Assembly (NCBI GenBank): GCA_023251155.1
Contig: JAHEZH010000022.1
Location: forward strand, 1 to 50,415
DNA length: 50,415 bases
Origin: Flammeovirgaceae bacterium
Lineage (GTDB): Bacteria; Bacteroidota; Bacteroidia; Cytophagales; Cyclobacteriaceae
Direction: 5' to 3'
Under the pieces are notes generated by a model. It was not told where the DNA came from. It saw nothing but the letters and a program-made list of their open reading frames with translations, and searched no databases. Below, piece by piece: positions 27,022-37,100 of this stretch (within the stretch, counting starts at the first letter, position 1; every line of letters begins with the position of its first letter). The position numbers and the translations under genes were made by a program.

Positions 27022-28698
27022 TTAATGTTCAAATACCGGATCATCGCCCCGGTAACGAAGTTGTTTGAAGGAAGCCTCGCTGGAGGTGGCTTCTCCTGAC
27101 GAAGTAGCATAAAGCCCAAACACACATCCGATAAATCCTCCCGCCACCTGGGTACTTAAAAAAGTGGCATCCACGCTATCTTTGAGTACTGACCACTTCC
27201 TGCCATTCGATGAATACTGGAAATGGCATTGTGCTCCCTGTACATCGATGCGTACATGGAGCGTGCCGGATGTCTTTTCCAACGGTTGCTGTATAAGCAG
27301 CTCCATGTTCTTTCCCTCTTCCTTGCTTTTAAAGAGTTGTACCACCGGTCTGCCCTCCGCTACTGATTTACATACATAGTAAAAGTGTTTTTCGTCCTGA
27401 AAGATCACCAGGCCTGCTTTTTCATGGTCTGATCGTGCTTCAAAGTCCAGGGACGTTTCTGCGGTAGCATTCATGTGCTGCTGCCGTTTAGCGATGAATG
27501 CCGGATGGCCGAGTTCCATGCACGTTTCCGGTTTGAGTTTCAGCGTCAGTCCTTTGGATGAAGTGCGGAACCAGGTACTGTCTATCGTACGCAGGAATAA
27601 AAGTGCAGGATCAAGACCTTTTTCAAACGTCAGTGTGTATTCAAAATTTCCGCTCTGTGGCAAGGCGTTTCTTTGCTTGACTTCTTTATAGTTTACCGGG
27701 TACGTGTACCGGATTTCTTTGCTGTTGGGATTGATCACGGGCCACTCGTCCTTCCACTCTACCGGAGCAATAAATGTTTCGCGTCCGGTGTTGTAATAAT
27801 TCTCAGCATAAGGTCTCACGGCAAGGAAGATGGCATAGTGTTTTCCATCCGGACCTTCTACCAATTGGGCATGGCCTGCCGAGGTGATCGGATTCCTGCG
27901 ATCGGCAGGAAGATCTCGCTGTGTAAGAATGGGATTTTGTTCGTAGGGGATATAAGGTCCCCATACGGTTTTGCTGCGAAGTACTACTTCAGAATGGTTA
28001 ACGGATGTTCCTCCTTCGGCAGCATACAGGTAATACCAATCTTTGACCTTCATGATGTGCGGCCCTTCAATCCATACGGGCTTCGTGGTGATATCCACCC
28101 CTCCGTTAACCAATGTTTTTTCATCGCCCACTACTTTTAGTCCTAGCGGATCAAACTCGTACATGCGGATGGTGCGGTGTCCCGAATACAGCGGTTTATT
28201 GTCAGGGGCATCACTGTTGTACAGGATGTATGCCCGGGTGTCATCAAAGAACAACGATGGATCAATACCTCTTACTTCGGGCAGCCAGACCGGATCGCTC
28301 CAGGGGCCGGCAGGATCTTTGGCGGTCACCACAAAGTTACCTCCTTTGTCTATGAGGGTACAGGTTACGTAATACGTGCCCTGATGATAACTGATGGCCG
28401 GAGCGAATAATCCCCTGGTCATCCGGTGTCCCATGAAATTCATCTGTGAAGGTCGGCTGATCACATTGCCAATTTGTTTCCAGTTTTTCAAATCTTTCGA
28501 ATGAAAAACAGGAATACCCGGAAAATACGCGAAGGTGGAATTGATCAGGTAATAGTCGGTGCCAACTTTGACACTGCTGGGATCGGGGTAGAAGCCGGTA
28601 AGAATAGGATTCATCAATGTTGTTGACTGCGCATACGCAGGTGGTTGCAGCAGTAAACGGATGACTACCCAAGCAATAAAAAGAGATCGATGGATCAT
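27022..28698 (-). CDS. Secreted GH43 beta-xylosidase-like enzyme with C-terminal beta-sandwich
   Basis: 558 aa from the ATG at 28696-28698 (MIHRSLF), which gives a clean signal peptide ending AYAQ. The frame is open to 28782, but that stretch contains an intercistronic hairpin and is not protein-like. In the longer numbering the catalytic acids are D67 (FYPDPS), D174 (VRGIDPS) and E239 (VWIEGPH). FYPDPS followed by an INSTF.YFPG.P segment is typical of the GH43 beta-xylosidase/arabinofuranosidase group with an XynB-like C-terminal sandwich (about 370-580). It is the first gene after SusD and is probably in the same operon. Confidence 0.93.
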   Translation of the reverse strand: MIHRSLFIAWVVIRLLLQPPAYAQSTTLMNPILTGFYPDPSSVKVGTDYYLINSTFAYFPGIPVFHSKDLKNWKQIGNVISRPSQMNFMGHRMTRGLFAPAISYHQGTYYVTCTLIDKGGNFVVTAKDPAGPWSDPVWLPEVRGIDPSLFFDDTRAYILYNSDAPDNKPLYSGHRTIRMYEFDPLGLKVVGDEKTLVNGGVDITTKPVWIEGPHIMKVKDWYYLYAAEGGTSVNHSEVVLRSKTVWGPYIPYEQNPILTQRDLPADRRNPITSAGHAQLVEGPDGKHYAIFLAVRPYAENYYNTGRETFIAPVEWKDEWPVINPNSKEIRYTYPVNYKEVKQRNALPQSGNFEYTLTFEKGLDPALLFLRTIDSTWFRTSSKGLTLKLKPETCMELGHPAFIAKRQQHMNATAETSLDFEARSDHEKAGLVIFQDEKHFYYVCKSVAEGRPVVQLFKSKEEGKNMELLIQQPLEKTSGTLHVRIDVQGAQCHFQYSSNGRKWSVLKDSVDATFLSTQVAGGFIGCVFGLYATSSGEATSSEASFKQLRYRGDDPVFEH

Positions 28699-28752
28699 TT
28701 TCTGATTTTCATTTATATGAAGCGGATTGGCCCGATGAGCAGGTAGTAAAGA

Positions 28753-28780
28753 GGGGTTGTCCATTTTACCGGACAACCCC
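28753..28780 (-). terminator. Strong hairpin between susD and the GH43 gene
   Basis: GGGGTTGTCC (28753-28762) pairs perfectly with GGACAACCCC (28771-28780) around an 8-base loop. It lies 48 bases after the SusD stop and 55 bases before the GH43 start. On the minus strand it is followed by TCTTTACTACC, a poor T run. It probably acts as a partial terminator or an mRNA-end protector that makes SusC/SusD more abundant than the enzymes downstream. Confidence 0.65.
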
Positions 28781-28827
28781 ATTCATCTCAACCTAACCGT
28801 TTCTTATGGATTTAATTTCAGGACGAT

Positions 28828-30651
28828 TTAATAACCCGGATTCTGAGGATACTTTCTGTCCGGCTGTGTTGGATCAATACTGGCATCGATCTGCGCCTGA
28901 GGTATTGGCCTCAGCACATGAAAGGCTTGTGGTGCAGGAACAGTAGCTCCGGTTGTTGCCGGTGTATTGTTATACAGATTCACGCGCGCAATCAATCTTC
29001 CGGTTCGCACCAGATCCATCCATCGCATTTGTTCACCGGCCAGTTCACGGGTACGCTCATCCAGGATATAGTCAATTCCACCGGATGACAAGTCATTGGC
29101 TGTAGTGGCGGTCATGGCCGCTACTGCTCCTGCATTGGTGGCGGCTCTTGCTCTGACCACGTTGATCAATTGCACTGCCGACATGGCCCCGGTGGCACCC
29201 TTGAAGGCCGCTTCTGCGGCAATCAGGTACGTTTCAGCAAAACGATAAGCAATAAATGGCCTTACCGAGGTGATGGCTACATCATTGTTAGGCCGTGCAC
29301 CTGTAAAGAGGTATTTCTTCAATGTAGGAAAATACCTGTTCTGCAAATTGTATCCGTTGTAGTCCGGATAGTTAGCTCCACTTGCTCCATAGTATGTGCC
29401 AGGCGAGGTGGCCTCCGTAGGCAGGAACACCAGGTACCTTCTTGAGTTCTTGGTAGGTGCTACGGCTGCTGCGCGGTGAGCCGGTACTATCCATACGGCA
29501 GTATCGCCCAGTGCCAGACTCTTGGGATTGCGCGTGGTGACGGAGTTCACATACCATACGGTTTTAAAACTTTTGTCAAAACGGGAATCATTGATCTTGT
29601 CGGCAAATGCGGTGTTCAACATCCATGGGGTAGGTTTGAATCTGACGAATGGCCTGCCGTTGGCCACATCCCGAACAAGGCCGGTAAGGTTATCGTCATA
29701 GCGCATGCCGTACAGAAAGTTGCTCGTGTTTTGATAGCCAGGGCCGCCAAATCCTGTATAGTTATTGTAAGTAGTGTTGTCATTCCAGTTGACCATAAAA
29801 AGGGTCTCGCTGTTGTATTCGTTTCCTTCCGCATGAACACTGGCGTAGTCCGGCAGAAGGTTTACACCATACGTTGCTTTGTTGTTGATGAGCTGCATGG
29901 CCGCATCATAGGATTTCTGAAAATCACCGGTCTCTGCTGCCGAGGACCAGCCACGGGTCAGGTATACTTTTGCCAGCAGGTGCAAGGCACTTGCTTTCCA
30001 TGCGCGTCCGGCATTGGCCGCTGTAGGGCGGGTATCGGGCAGGTCATCTCCATTGGCACCATCCGTGATGGCGACCAGGTCATCCACGATGGCCTTGTAC
30101 GATTCGGCCAAAGTAGCACGACTGGCGAAGTTGTCAATACTCTGATTGAACTTAAGCGGACCCGATCCAAGATCCAGTGTTACGGCTCCGAACTGTGCAA
30201 CCAGCAGGTAGTACCATGCCGCCCGGATGAACTTTGCTTCGGCAATCAACGCACTGCGCTGGGCATCGGTAAGACCGGATGCGGTAGCTCCCAGGTCAAT
30301 AATTCCATTGCAGGTATTGATAGCAGGATACGCCCGTGACCAGATACTTCCGGTAGAACCATCACCGGCATTGAGTGCATTGTTATACACACTAAACGGA
30401 GGATTGGTTACCTGCTGTCCATGAGTGAATTCATCGGTACCATATACGGTAATGTTTTTTCCACCCTCGCTTCCATAAAAATTCCGGAAGGTCGCATAAG
30501 CGGCCGTGATCCCTGAGTTCAATCCCTGAGCGGTTTTGAAATAATCAGGTGTCAGTGAACGGGGTTGTTCTTCGAGCACATCGTTGCAACTGCTGATGGT
30601 GAAGAGTGCAATCACCAGCAAGACTATATTTTTATTCACTATTATTTTCAT
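28828..30651 (-). CDS. SusD/RagB-family glycan-binding outer-membrane lipoprotein
   Basis: Surface lipoprotein of 607 aa that caps the SusC channel and captures oligosaccharides. The lipobox ends at C22 (FTISSC), followed by NDVLEEQP, the usual start of mature SusD proteins. The SusD N-terminal helical part is marked by FRNFYGSEGG, YPAINTCNGIID and ALIAEAKFIRAAWYYLLVAQFG. The C-terminal RagB part is marked by AETYLIAAEAAFKG and LDERTRELAGEQMRWMDL. Its start is 5 bases from the SusC stop, so the two are one operon. Ligand inference (arabinoglucuronoxylan fragments) comes from the neighbours only. Confidence 0.96.
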   Translation of the reverse strand: MKIIVNKNIVLLVIALFTISSCNDVLEEQPRSLTPDYFKTAQGLNSGITAAYATFRNFYGSEGGKNITVYGTDEFTHGQQVTNPPFSVYNNALNAGDGSTGSIWSRAYPAINTCNGIIDLGATASGLTDAQRSALIAEAKFIRAAWYYLLVAQFGAVTLDLGSGPLKFNQSIDNFASRATLAESYKAIVDDLVAITDGANGDDLPDTRPTAANAGRAWKASALHLLAKVYLTRGWSSAAETGDFQKSYDAAMQLINNKATYGVNLLPDYASVHAEGNEYNSETLFMVNWNDNTTYNNYTGFGGPGYQNTSNFLYGMRYDDNLTGLVRDVANGRPFVRFKPTPWMLNTAFADKINDSRFDKSFKTVWYVNSVTTRNPKSLALGDTAVWIVPAHRAAAVAPTKNSRRYLVFLPTEATSPGTYYGASGANYPDYNGYNLQNRYFPTLKKYLFTGARPNNDVAITSVRPFIAYRFAETYLIAAEAAFKGATGAMSAVQLINVVRARAATNAGAVAAMTATTANDLSSGGIDYILDERTRELAGEQMRWMDLVRTGRLIARVNLYNNTPATTGATVPAPQAFHVLRPIPQAQIDASIDPTQPDRKYPQNPGY

Positions 30652-30656
30652 GACAA

Positions 30657-33600
30657 TTAGTATTTTATGTTAACACCGAAAATAAATGATTTGGTAGGAG
30701 GCGTATTGATACCTACCGACGGGCGGTTGCCAAATCCCGGAGTGGAGGTTCCTCCAAAGCCAGTGGGTTCAGGATCTAATCCTCCCTCTTTCACATAATC
30801 GCTGAAAAATGCCTTGAATGGATTCTGTGCCTGCAGGTAAAGATTCACTGAAGAGAGTCCTATCTTCTTTAAGGCAGAAGCAGGTATGGTGTAGCCCAGC
30901 TGCATACTTCGCACTTTCATGAACGTAGCATCGAAGTACCCCATGGTGGATCCATAATCCGGTGTCTGTGAAGCAAGCCCTGGCTTAGGATATTTGTCCG
31001 TTGGATTGGAAGGAGTCCAGTAGTCTACTTTAGGACCACTGGTTCGGCTCTCCAGTGAATTGATCGGATTGGATGCATTTCCCTGGTAGAAGTTGCTCAC
31101 CAGCATACCTCCTACTTTCCAGAACAGCACAAAGTTGAAATCAAATCCTTTGTAGGCAATCCGGTTCGTCAAACCACCAGTCCAGTCTGGCTGAAGTGAC
31201 CCCAGGATGACCCGATCATCTGCGTTGATCACCCCGTTGCCGGCATCCGGTTTACCATCACCATCGGTATCTACCGTAAGCTGATCTTTGATTTTTATTT
31301 CCCCGGTAGTAAATCCGGGAAGGCCTGTTTCTCCGGTTTGAACAATTCCGATTTTCTCATAGTCGTAGATAACATCAATGGGCTGACCGACAAACCATGC
31401 TCTGGATACATCGGAAGCCACCCCTCCATTCAGGAAAGTGATCTCACTTCGGTTGACGGTGAAATTGAAATCGGTCGTCCAGGTAAAACCGGAAGCGCTT
31501 TCAATGTTTACAGTAGAAAGCGATAGTTCAATTCCTTTGTTCGCGGTGGATCCCACGTTCTTGGTTACACTGCCTACACCGGAACTTTGTGGTAAGGAAA
31601 CCGACTGCAGTACATCTTTTGTTTTTTGCTGATAGAACTCTAAGGAACCCATGATGCGGTTGTTGAGTATACCGAAATCAAGACCAATGTTATTGGTGGT
31701 GGTGAATTCCCAGGTCAGTTGTGGGTTCGGAGATGAAGTGACCAGGTACCCGAATGCCCCATTCGATCCGTAGTTGTACGGTTCTGCCGTACGTCCATCC
31801 AGTCCACCCAATGTTCCTAAGGAAGCGTATGGATTCACCGCCTGATTGGAAGTTGTTCCAATTCCATAGCGGAGCTTCAGGTTAGAGATCACCGACAGGG
31901 ATTTCATGAACGATTCATTATGCAGGTTCCATGCGACCGCAGCTGCCGGATAGTAAAACCATTTGTTGCCCTTAGCCAACCTTGAAGAGCCGTCCGCACG
32001 GGCCGTCAGCGTGGCCGTAAAGCGATCCTGGAATGCATAGTTTACTCTTCCCATGTAGGAGAGCAATCCCCATTTATTGTAGTAGTTGTTGTTCAGTGGT
32101 ACGGAAGAAGTTCCCAGGCCAAGATTGTAATAGTACATGTAATCGGCAGGCAGCGAAGTGGCGGTAGCCGCACTGCGAAACTCTTCGGATTCCTGAACAC
32201 TGTATAATCCCGTGAACAACAGTTTATGTTTCTCGGCAAAGGTTTTTTCATACGTCAGCACATTTTCTATCGTGTAGCTCCAGCTGTTGGTATTCTGAAC
32301 GTCTGCACCATTGGCTCCGCCACTGCGAAACGGGGTATTCGATCCGGAGTAGTTGCCATAGTTGTCCTGGAAAAGGTCAAGACCAACGTTGACTCTATAC
32401 AAAAGACCTTCCAGGATCTTCACCTCGGCAAATAAGCTGTTGAACGTGCGCAGTCTTCTGCGCTGCTCTTTCCAGGTGTTCTGGTCTTTCACCAGAAGAG
32501 GATTGATCCGCTCCGGGCTGGGGCTTCCCAGGGCCGGATAGGTATTGATGGAACCGTCCGCATTGTAAGCATTGTATAACGGGCTGAGGGTAAGCAGTGA
32601 AAACATGGTGCTGATACTTTCACCATCCGTGATGTTGAATTGATTTTTTGTACTGAGACCAAGCTTGACTCTGTCGCCAATCTTTTGATCAATCACACCC
32701 TGTACGGAATAGCGGCTGAATGCCTGCCCCGGAATGACCGTGGTCTGATTGAAATAGCCTGCCGATACGTTGACTTTTGTTTCGGCTGTTCCGCCCATGG
32801 CACCGATCAGGTGATTGGTGATGTAGCCACTCTTGTACATCTCATCCTGCCAGTCTACCTGATTTCCGGCAGCGAGGTTAGCGGCTTCGTCCACGGTAGG
32901 CAAGTACAAATTGCCAGCGTCTTTACGCATCTGGTCGTATTCCACGCCATTCATTACTTTATACTTTCCTACCGCTGAGGATACGCCATAGTAGCCGTCA
33001 TAATACACCTGTGTCTTTCCTTCCTTGCCTCGCTTGGTAGTGACCAGAATGACACCATTGGAACCTCTTGATCCATAAATGGCCGTTGCCGAGGCATCTT
33101 TCAGTACATCCAGGGAAGCAATATCACCAGGGTTGATATCATTGATTGTACCGGTGAAAGGGATACCATCGAGCACAATCAACGGATCGTTTGAACCGGT
33201 CAGTGAGCGGCTTCCCCGAATACGGATCTGTGTGCTGCCACCGGGGCGGGGAGATAAGTTGGTTACATCTACACCGGCCAACCTACCCTGCAGCGCCTGC
33301 GAAAGGTTAGCTACCGGAACATCGCGAATGGCTTCCGTAGACAGACTGGCAATAGCACCGGTAACATCACTTTTCTTCTGAACACCATAACCTACCACCA
33401 CAATTTCAGACAATGACTGAAGGCTGGTGGTCAGATTGACATTAATGACGGACTGCCCGTTGACGGGAAGCTCTTTTGATTCGTAGCCTATAAAGGAAAA
33501 TACCAGAATGGCATTGTCACCGGATACTTCCAGGGAATAGTTTCCATCCGCATCACTCGTAGTACCGGTTACGGTACCTTTTACTAAAATGTTTGCTCCG

Positions 33601-33752
33601 GGCAGACCGGTACCATTTTCATCTGCTACCAGTCCTTTTATACGGGTTTGGGCGTTGGCCGCCAGTGTTCCGAAGATCAGTAGAAGGGTGAAAGCGATTT
33701 GGAAGTGCGGATACCTCCTGAGGGGATGAAGTAGTAGAAGTTCTCTTTTCAT
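30657..33752 (-). CDS. SusC/RagA-family TonB-dependent oligosaccharide transporter
   Basis: Outer-membrane importer powered by TonB/ExbBD. The preferred start is the ATG at 33750-33752 (MKRELLL), giving 1031 aa and a signal peptide ending AANAQ. The frame is open to 33821, but the added 23 residues would precede the signal. Domains in order: carboxypeptidase-regulatory-like domain (IKGLVADENGTGLPGANILVKGT), TonB-box region (EIVVVGYGVQKKSDVTGAI), plug (RIRGSRSL..LIVLDGIPF, DVLKDASATAIYGSRGSNGVI) and a 22-strand barrel ending in the family pattern FIFGVNIKY. This first gene of the susCD operon is preceded by a 369-base gap that should hold its HTCS-controlled promoter. Confidence 0.96.
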   Translation of the reverse strand: MKRELLLLHPLRRYPHFQIAFTLLLIFGTLAANAQTRIKGLVADENGTGLPGANILVKGTVTGTTSDADGNYSLEVSGDNAILVFSFIGYESKELPVNGQSVINVNLTTSLQSLSEIVVVGYGVQKKSDVTGAIASLSTEAIRDVPVANLSQALQGRLAGVDVTNLSPRPGGSTQIRIRGSRSLTGSNDPLIVLDGIPFTGTINDINPGDIASLDVLKDASATAIYGSRGSNGVILVTTKRGKEGKTQVYYDGYYGVSSAVGKYKVMNGVEYDQMRKDAGNLYLPTVDEAANLAAGNQVDWQDEMYKSGYITNHLIGAMGGTAETKVNVSAGYFNQTTVIPGQAFSRYSVQGVIDQKIGDRVKLGLSTKNQFNITDGESISTMFSLLTLSPLYNAYNADGSINTYPALGSPSPERINPLLVKDQNTWKEQRRRLRTFNSLFAEVKILEGLLYRVNVGLDLFQDNYGNYSGSNTPFRSGGANGADVQNTNSWSYTIENVLTYEKTFAEKHKLLFTGLYSVQESEEFRSAATATSLPADYMYYYNLGLGTSSVPLNNNYYNKWGLLSYMGRVNYAFQDRFTATLTARADGSSRLAKGNKWFYYPAAAVAWNLHNESFMKSLSVISNLKLRYGIGTTSNQAVNPYASLGTLGGLDGRTAEPYNYGSNGAFGYLVTSSPNPQLTWEFTTTNNIGLDFGILNNRIMGSLEFYQQKTKDVLQSVSLPQSSGVGSVTKNVGSTANKGIELSLSTVNIESASGFTWTTDFNFTVNRSEITFLNGGVASDVSRAWFVGQPIDVIYDYEKIGIVQTGETGLPGFTTGEIKIKDQLTVDTDGDGKPDAGNGVINADDRVILGSLQPDWTGGLTNRIAYKGFDFNFVLFWKVGGMLVSNFYQGNASNPINSLESRTSGPKVDYWTPSNPTDKYPKPGLASQTPDYGSTMGYFDATFMKVRSMQLGYTIPASALKKIGLSSVNLYLQAQNPFKAFFSDYVKEGGLDPEPTGFGGTSTPGFGNRPSVGINTPPTKSFIFGVNIKY

Positions 33753-34121
33753 AGATTTTTGTTTTGTGAATGAATGAACCCTTGACCAAGAAGGATTGGA
33801 AAACAGTGGCCTGGCGACCATGACCGGAACTCAGTCGCCTTGCTTGCTGAACCATCCCACTATCGTAGCTGGCCGCTCATTCCGGTAAGAGGAAACAAGT
33901 AGCGCAAACGATTCCATAAATGTCCTGTCAGCAGGGGAAATCCTCCATTCAAAAAATGAACATTCTCTATCACTTTTAAAACAATCGATTTTTTGCGCCA
34001 ATTTGAAGGTTTTATGACCTATTCAGGAGCTTCTTGTATGGAGATCATTGGCCGGATAGCAGAAATGCACTCTCCTTTTCGGAAGGATTGAACATCTCGC
34101 GGATACGGTATCCGAAAAGGC
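33753..34121. other. Promoter region of susC
   Basis: This 369-base gap lies upstream of susC and downstream of the HTCS gene, so it should contain the inducible promoter and HTCS binding site. I searched the minus strand for TAnnTTTG with a spaced TTTG and found no good match, and no clear direct repeat. No gene is seen. It is one of the two longest gene-free gaps on this side of the window. Confidence 0.5.
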
Positions 34122-37100
34122 TCAGGATTTCGGAGCCAGGTATTCGGAAGGAGCTTTGCCGTATTGGTCTTTGAAGCACTTGGTGAAATACGAAGCAGAG
34201 TTGAATCCGGTCTGGAACGCAATTTCAGAAAGGGTGTATTGGTGTGTTTCCATTAATTTCAGTGCCTGCTTGATGCGCACCATGCGAATGAAATCCACAA
34301 CGGACTTTCCGGTGAGTGCCTTCAGTTTACGGTACACCTGCATGCGGCTTAAATGGAACAGGTCGGCAATGGAATCCACCCCCAGCTGCGGATTCTGGAT
34401 ATGATCGATGACATAATCAATCGCTTTTTGCAGAAAAGCCTGGTCAATCTCATTGCTGGCTACTTTGCCGGGCAGCAGGTAAACTTCCTGGCTAAAGCGG
34501 GAGTACAGCTTTTTACGTGAATCTACGATCTGATTGACGTGGGCAATCAGGTAGCGCACACTGAAGGGCTTGGTAATGTACACATCGGCACCGGCGGCGA
34601 TTCCTTCAATCTGATCTTCTACGGTAGCTTTGGCGGTGAGCAGAATGACCGGGATATGACTTGTCTTGATATTGGATTTGATTTCCTGACACAACTCCAT
34701 ACCGGTTTTACCTGGCATTAAAATGTCGCTTACAATGAGATCAGGACTTCTTTCAATAGCTATCTCCAATCCTTCCCTGCCATCCGTGGCTTCGATCACG
34801 TGGAATTGCTGGCTGAGTTCAAGTGCAATGTATTTTCTCAATTCCTCATTGTCTTCTACGATAAGGATTTGCGGCAGGTCTGACTCGGAGTGAATGGTGC
34901 CCTCCGCATCGACCGAAGCCTCACAAGCAGGCACTGGCCGGGGTATTTCCGTGGTGGTGATGTAACCGGGAGGCTCGCAGATGTCCTCATCGGCATAGCT
35001 CTCCCGGTCGATAGGCAAACGGATAATGAATTTCGTTTCCTGTTCCGGGGTGCTTTCTACGGTAATGCTTCCATGGTGCAATTCAAGAAGGCCTTTGGTG
35101 AGTGCCAGGCCGATGCCGGTGCCGGTGTTGGCAATTTTATCGGAAGATTTTGCCTGGTAAAACTTATCGAAGATAAAAGGTAGCTCTTCTGCCGAAATTC
35201 CGATCCCGTTGTCAACAATGATGATTTCAAGGTGACGCTCCCTGGAACGGCCCTGGAAAGCGAAAGGGTATTTCGATTGAATGACCACATTGATCTGTCC
35301 GTTGTCCAGCGTGAACTTGAACGCATTGGATAGCACATTGACAATTATCTTTTCCAGTTTATCCGGGTCGTACCATCCGTCCAGCGAACTGACCATGGAG
35401 TGCACTCCAAAATGGATATTCCTTTTCTGTGCCAGGCTGGTGAAGGCCGATGTGATTTCTTTAACAAAGCGCACCAGCTCACCCTGCTGTATACGCAATT
35501 TCAGTTTTGTGCTTTCGAGTTTGTTAAAGTCCATCAGTTCATTAACCAGCCGCATGAGTTTATCTGAACTGGTGCGTATGGTATCCAGTCGCTCCTTTAC
35601 TGCCGGGGGCAATCCCTGCATGGATATCAAACTTTCTACGGGCATAGCCATGAGGCTTAAGGGTGTCCTGAACTCATGCGATATGTTAGTAAAAAACTGG
35701 GTCTTGGATTCGCTTAACTCGTGCTCGCGCTCGTGGGCCAGCCGCTCGAACTCCAGTTGACTTTTGATTTTAATTCGCTCCAGGCGAATCCGGATTAAAA
35801 AGAAAATGATCGCTGCCGATACCGCGATATACACGAGCAGCGCCCACCAGGTTTTCCATAGGGCCGGGTGGATAACAATCTCCAGGCGCGCAGGTTGCTC
35901 GCTCCAGACACCATCGCTGTTGGATGCCTTTACAAAAAACACATAGTGCCCGGGATCAAGATTGGTATAGGTGGCGCTGTGACCTTCACCGATGCAATTC
36001 CAGTCGGTATCAAAACCTTCCAGTTTATAACAGTAGTTATTTCGGGAAGACTGCCCGTAATTCAGTGCTGCAAAATCGAGAACGAACGAATGCTGACTGT
36101 TACGTAATTCGATTTTGGTGGTAAGGCTGATGTGTTTTTGCAGGGGCGAATCATCGGTACCAATGGGTACGGATTGATTATTCAATTTCAGATCCGTTAA
36201 AAAAATAACCGGTTTTACTGGATTGCTTTTGATACTGTCCGGGTAAAATGAAACCAGTCCATCGTAACTGCCCACGTAGAATTTGCCATCTTTTGCCAGA
36301 AGGAGCGCATTGGGATTGAATTCATTGGAGGGCAGGCCATCCTCCTGGGTGTAGTTCTGGAATGAGTGCGTAGCGGGATGATACTTTGACAATCCCCTGC
36401 TGCTGCTGAACCATATATTCCCATTTTTATCGGCCACTATTGCTTTCACGGAGTTACTCAGAAATCCATCCTGTTTTCTCATGATCTTAAATGTGCTGCT
36501 TTCTGCAGGAAGTATACTCACCCCATTGTCACCTGAGCCAAACCATAAATTCTTCTTGCTGTCTTTGTAGATGGTCTGAATTTCATTGCTGCCAATCCCT
36601 GACTGGTTCTCTTTGGTATACCAGGTATAGGTGTAGGAATTCTCCTCCGTGCTTTTCAGTTTATAGAGTCCGAACAAGGAAGCCACCCACAGTGTGTTTG
36701 TTTCATCGGTCAGGATAGACGTAATGTAAGCGGTATTGGGAATGTGATTGGGTTGGTTTTCTTCATTAAGGCAAACAAACTTATCCTGTGCGGGGTCCAG
36801 GTAGAAAAGCCCGCTGCCTACACTGCCCACCCATAGTTTTTGATTCTTATCCCGATAAAAACAGAACACTTTGTTGTCACCAAATCCGTTTGACTCCATC
36901 CTGTAATTTTTCAGTTCGGATGTCCGAAGGTTCAGCCGGTAGATCCCTTTGCCCCATGTTCCTATCCATAAATTTTCATTGCTATCATAGAGCAGCGCAT
37001 ACAGGTGATTGGTTTCTAATTTTTTGTTGAGGGCCTGATCGAACTGTATCTCACGGGTTCGTGCATCAAGTTTAGCGAGTCCTCCACCACCAAGGGCCAT

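Noticed and set aside
29476-30339. 287-codon plus-strand reading frame
   Set aside because: It is antisense to SusD, which is intact; long antisense frames are expected from the codon bias of such genes.
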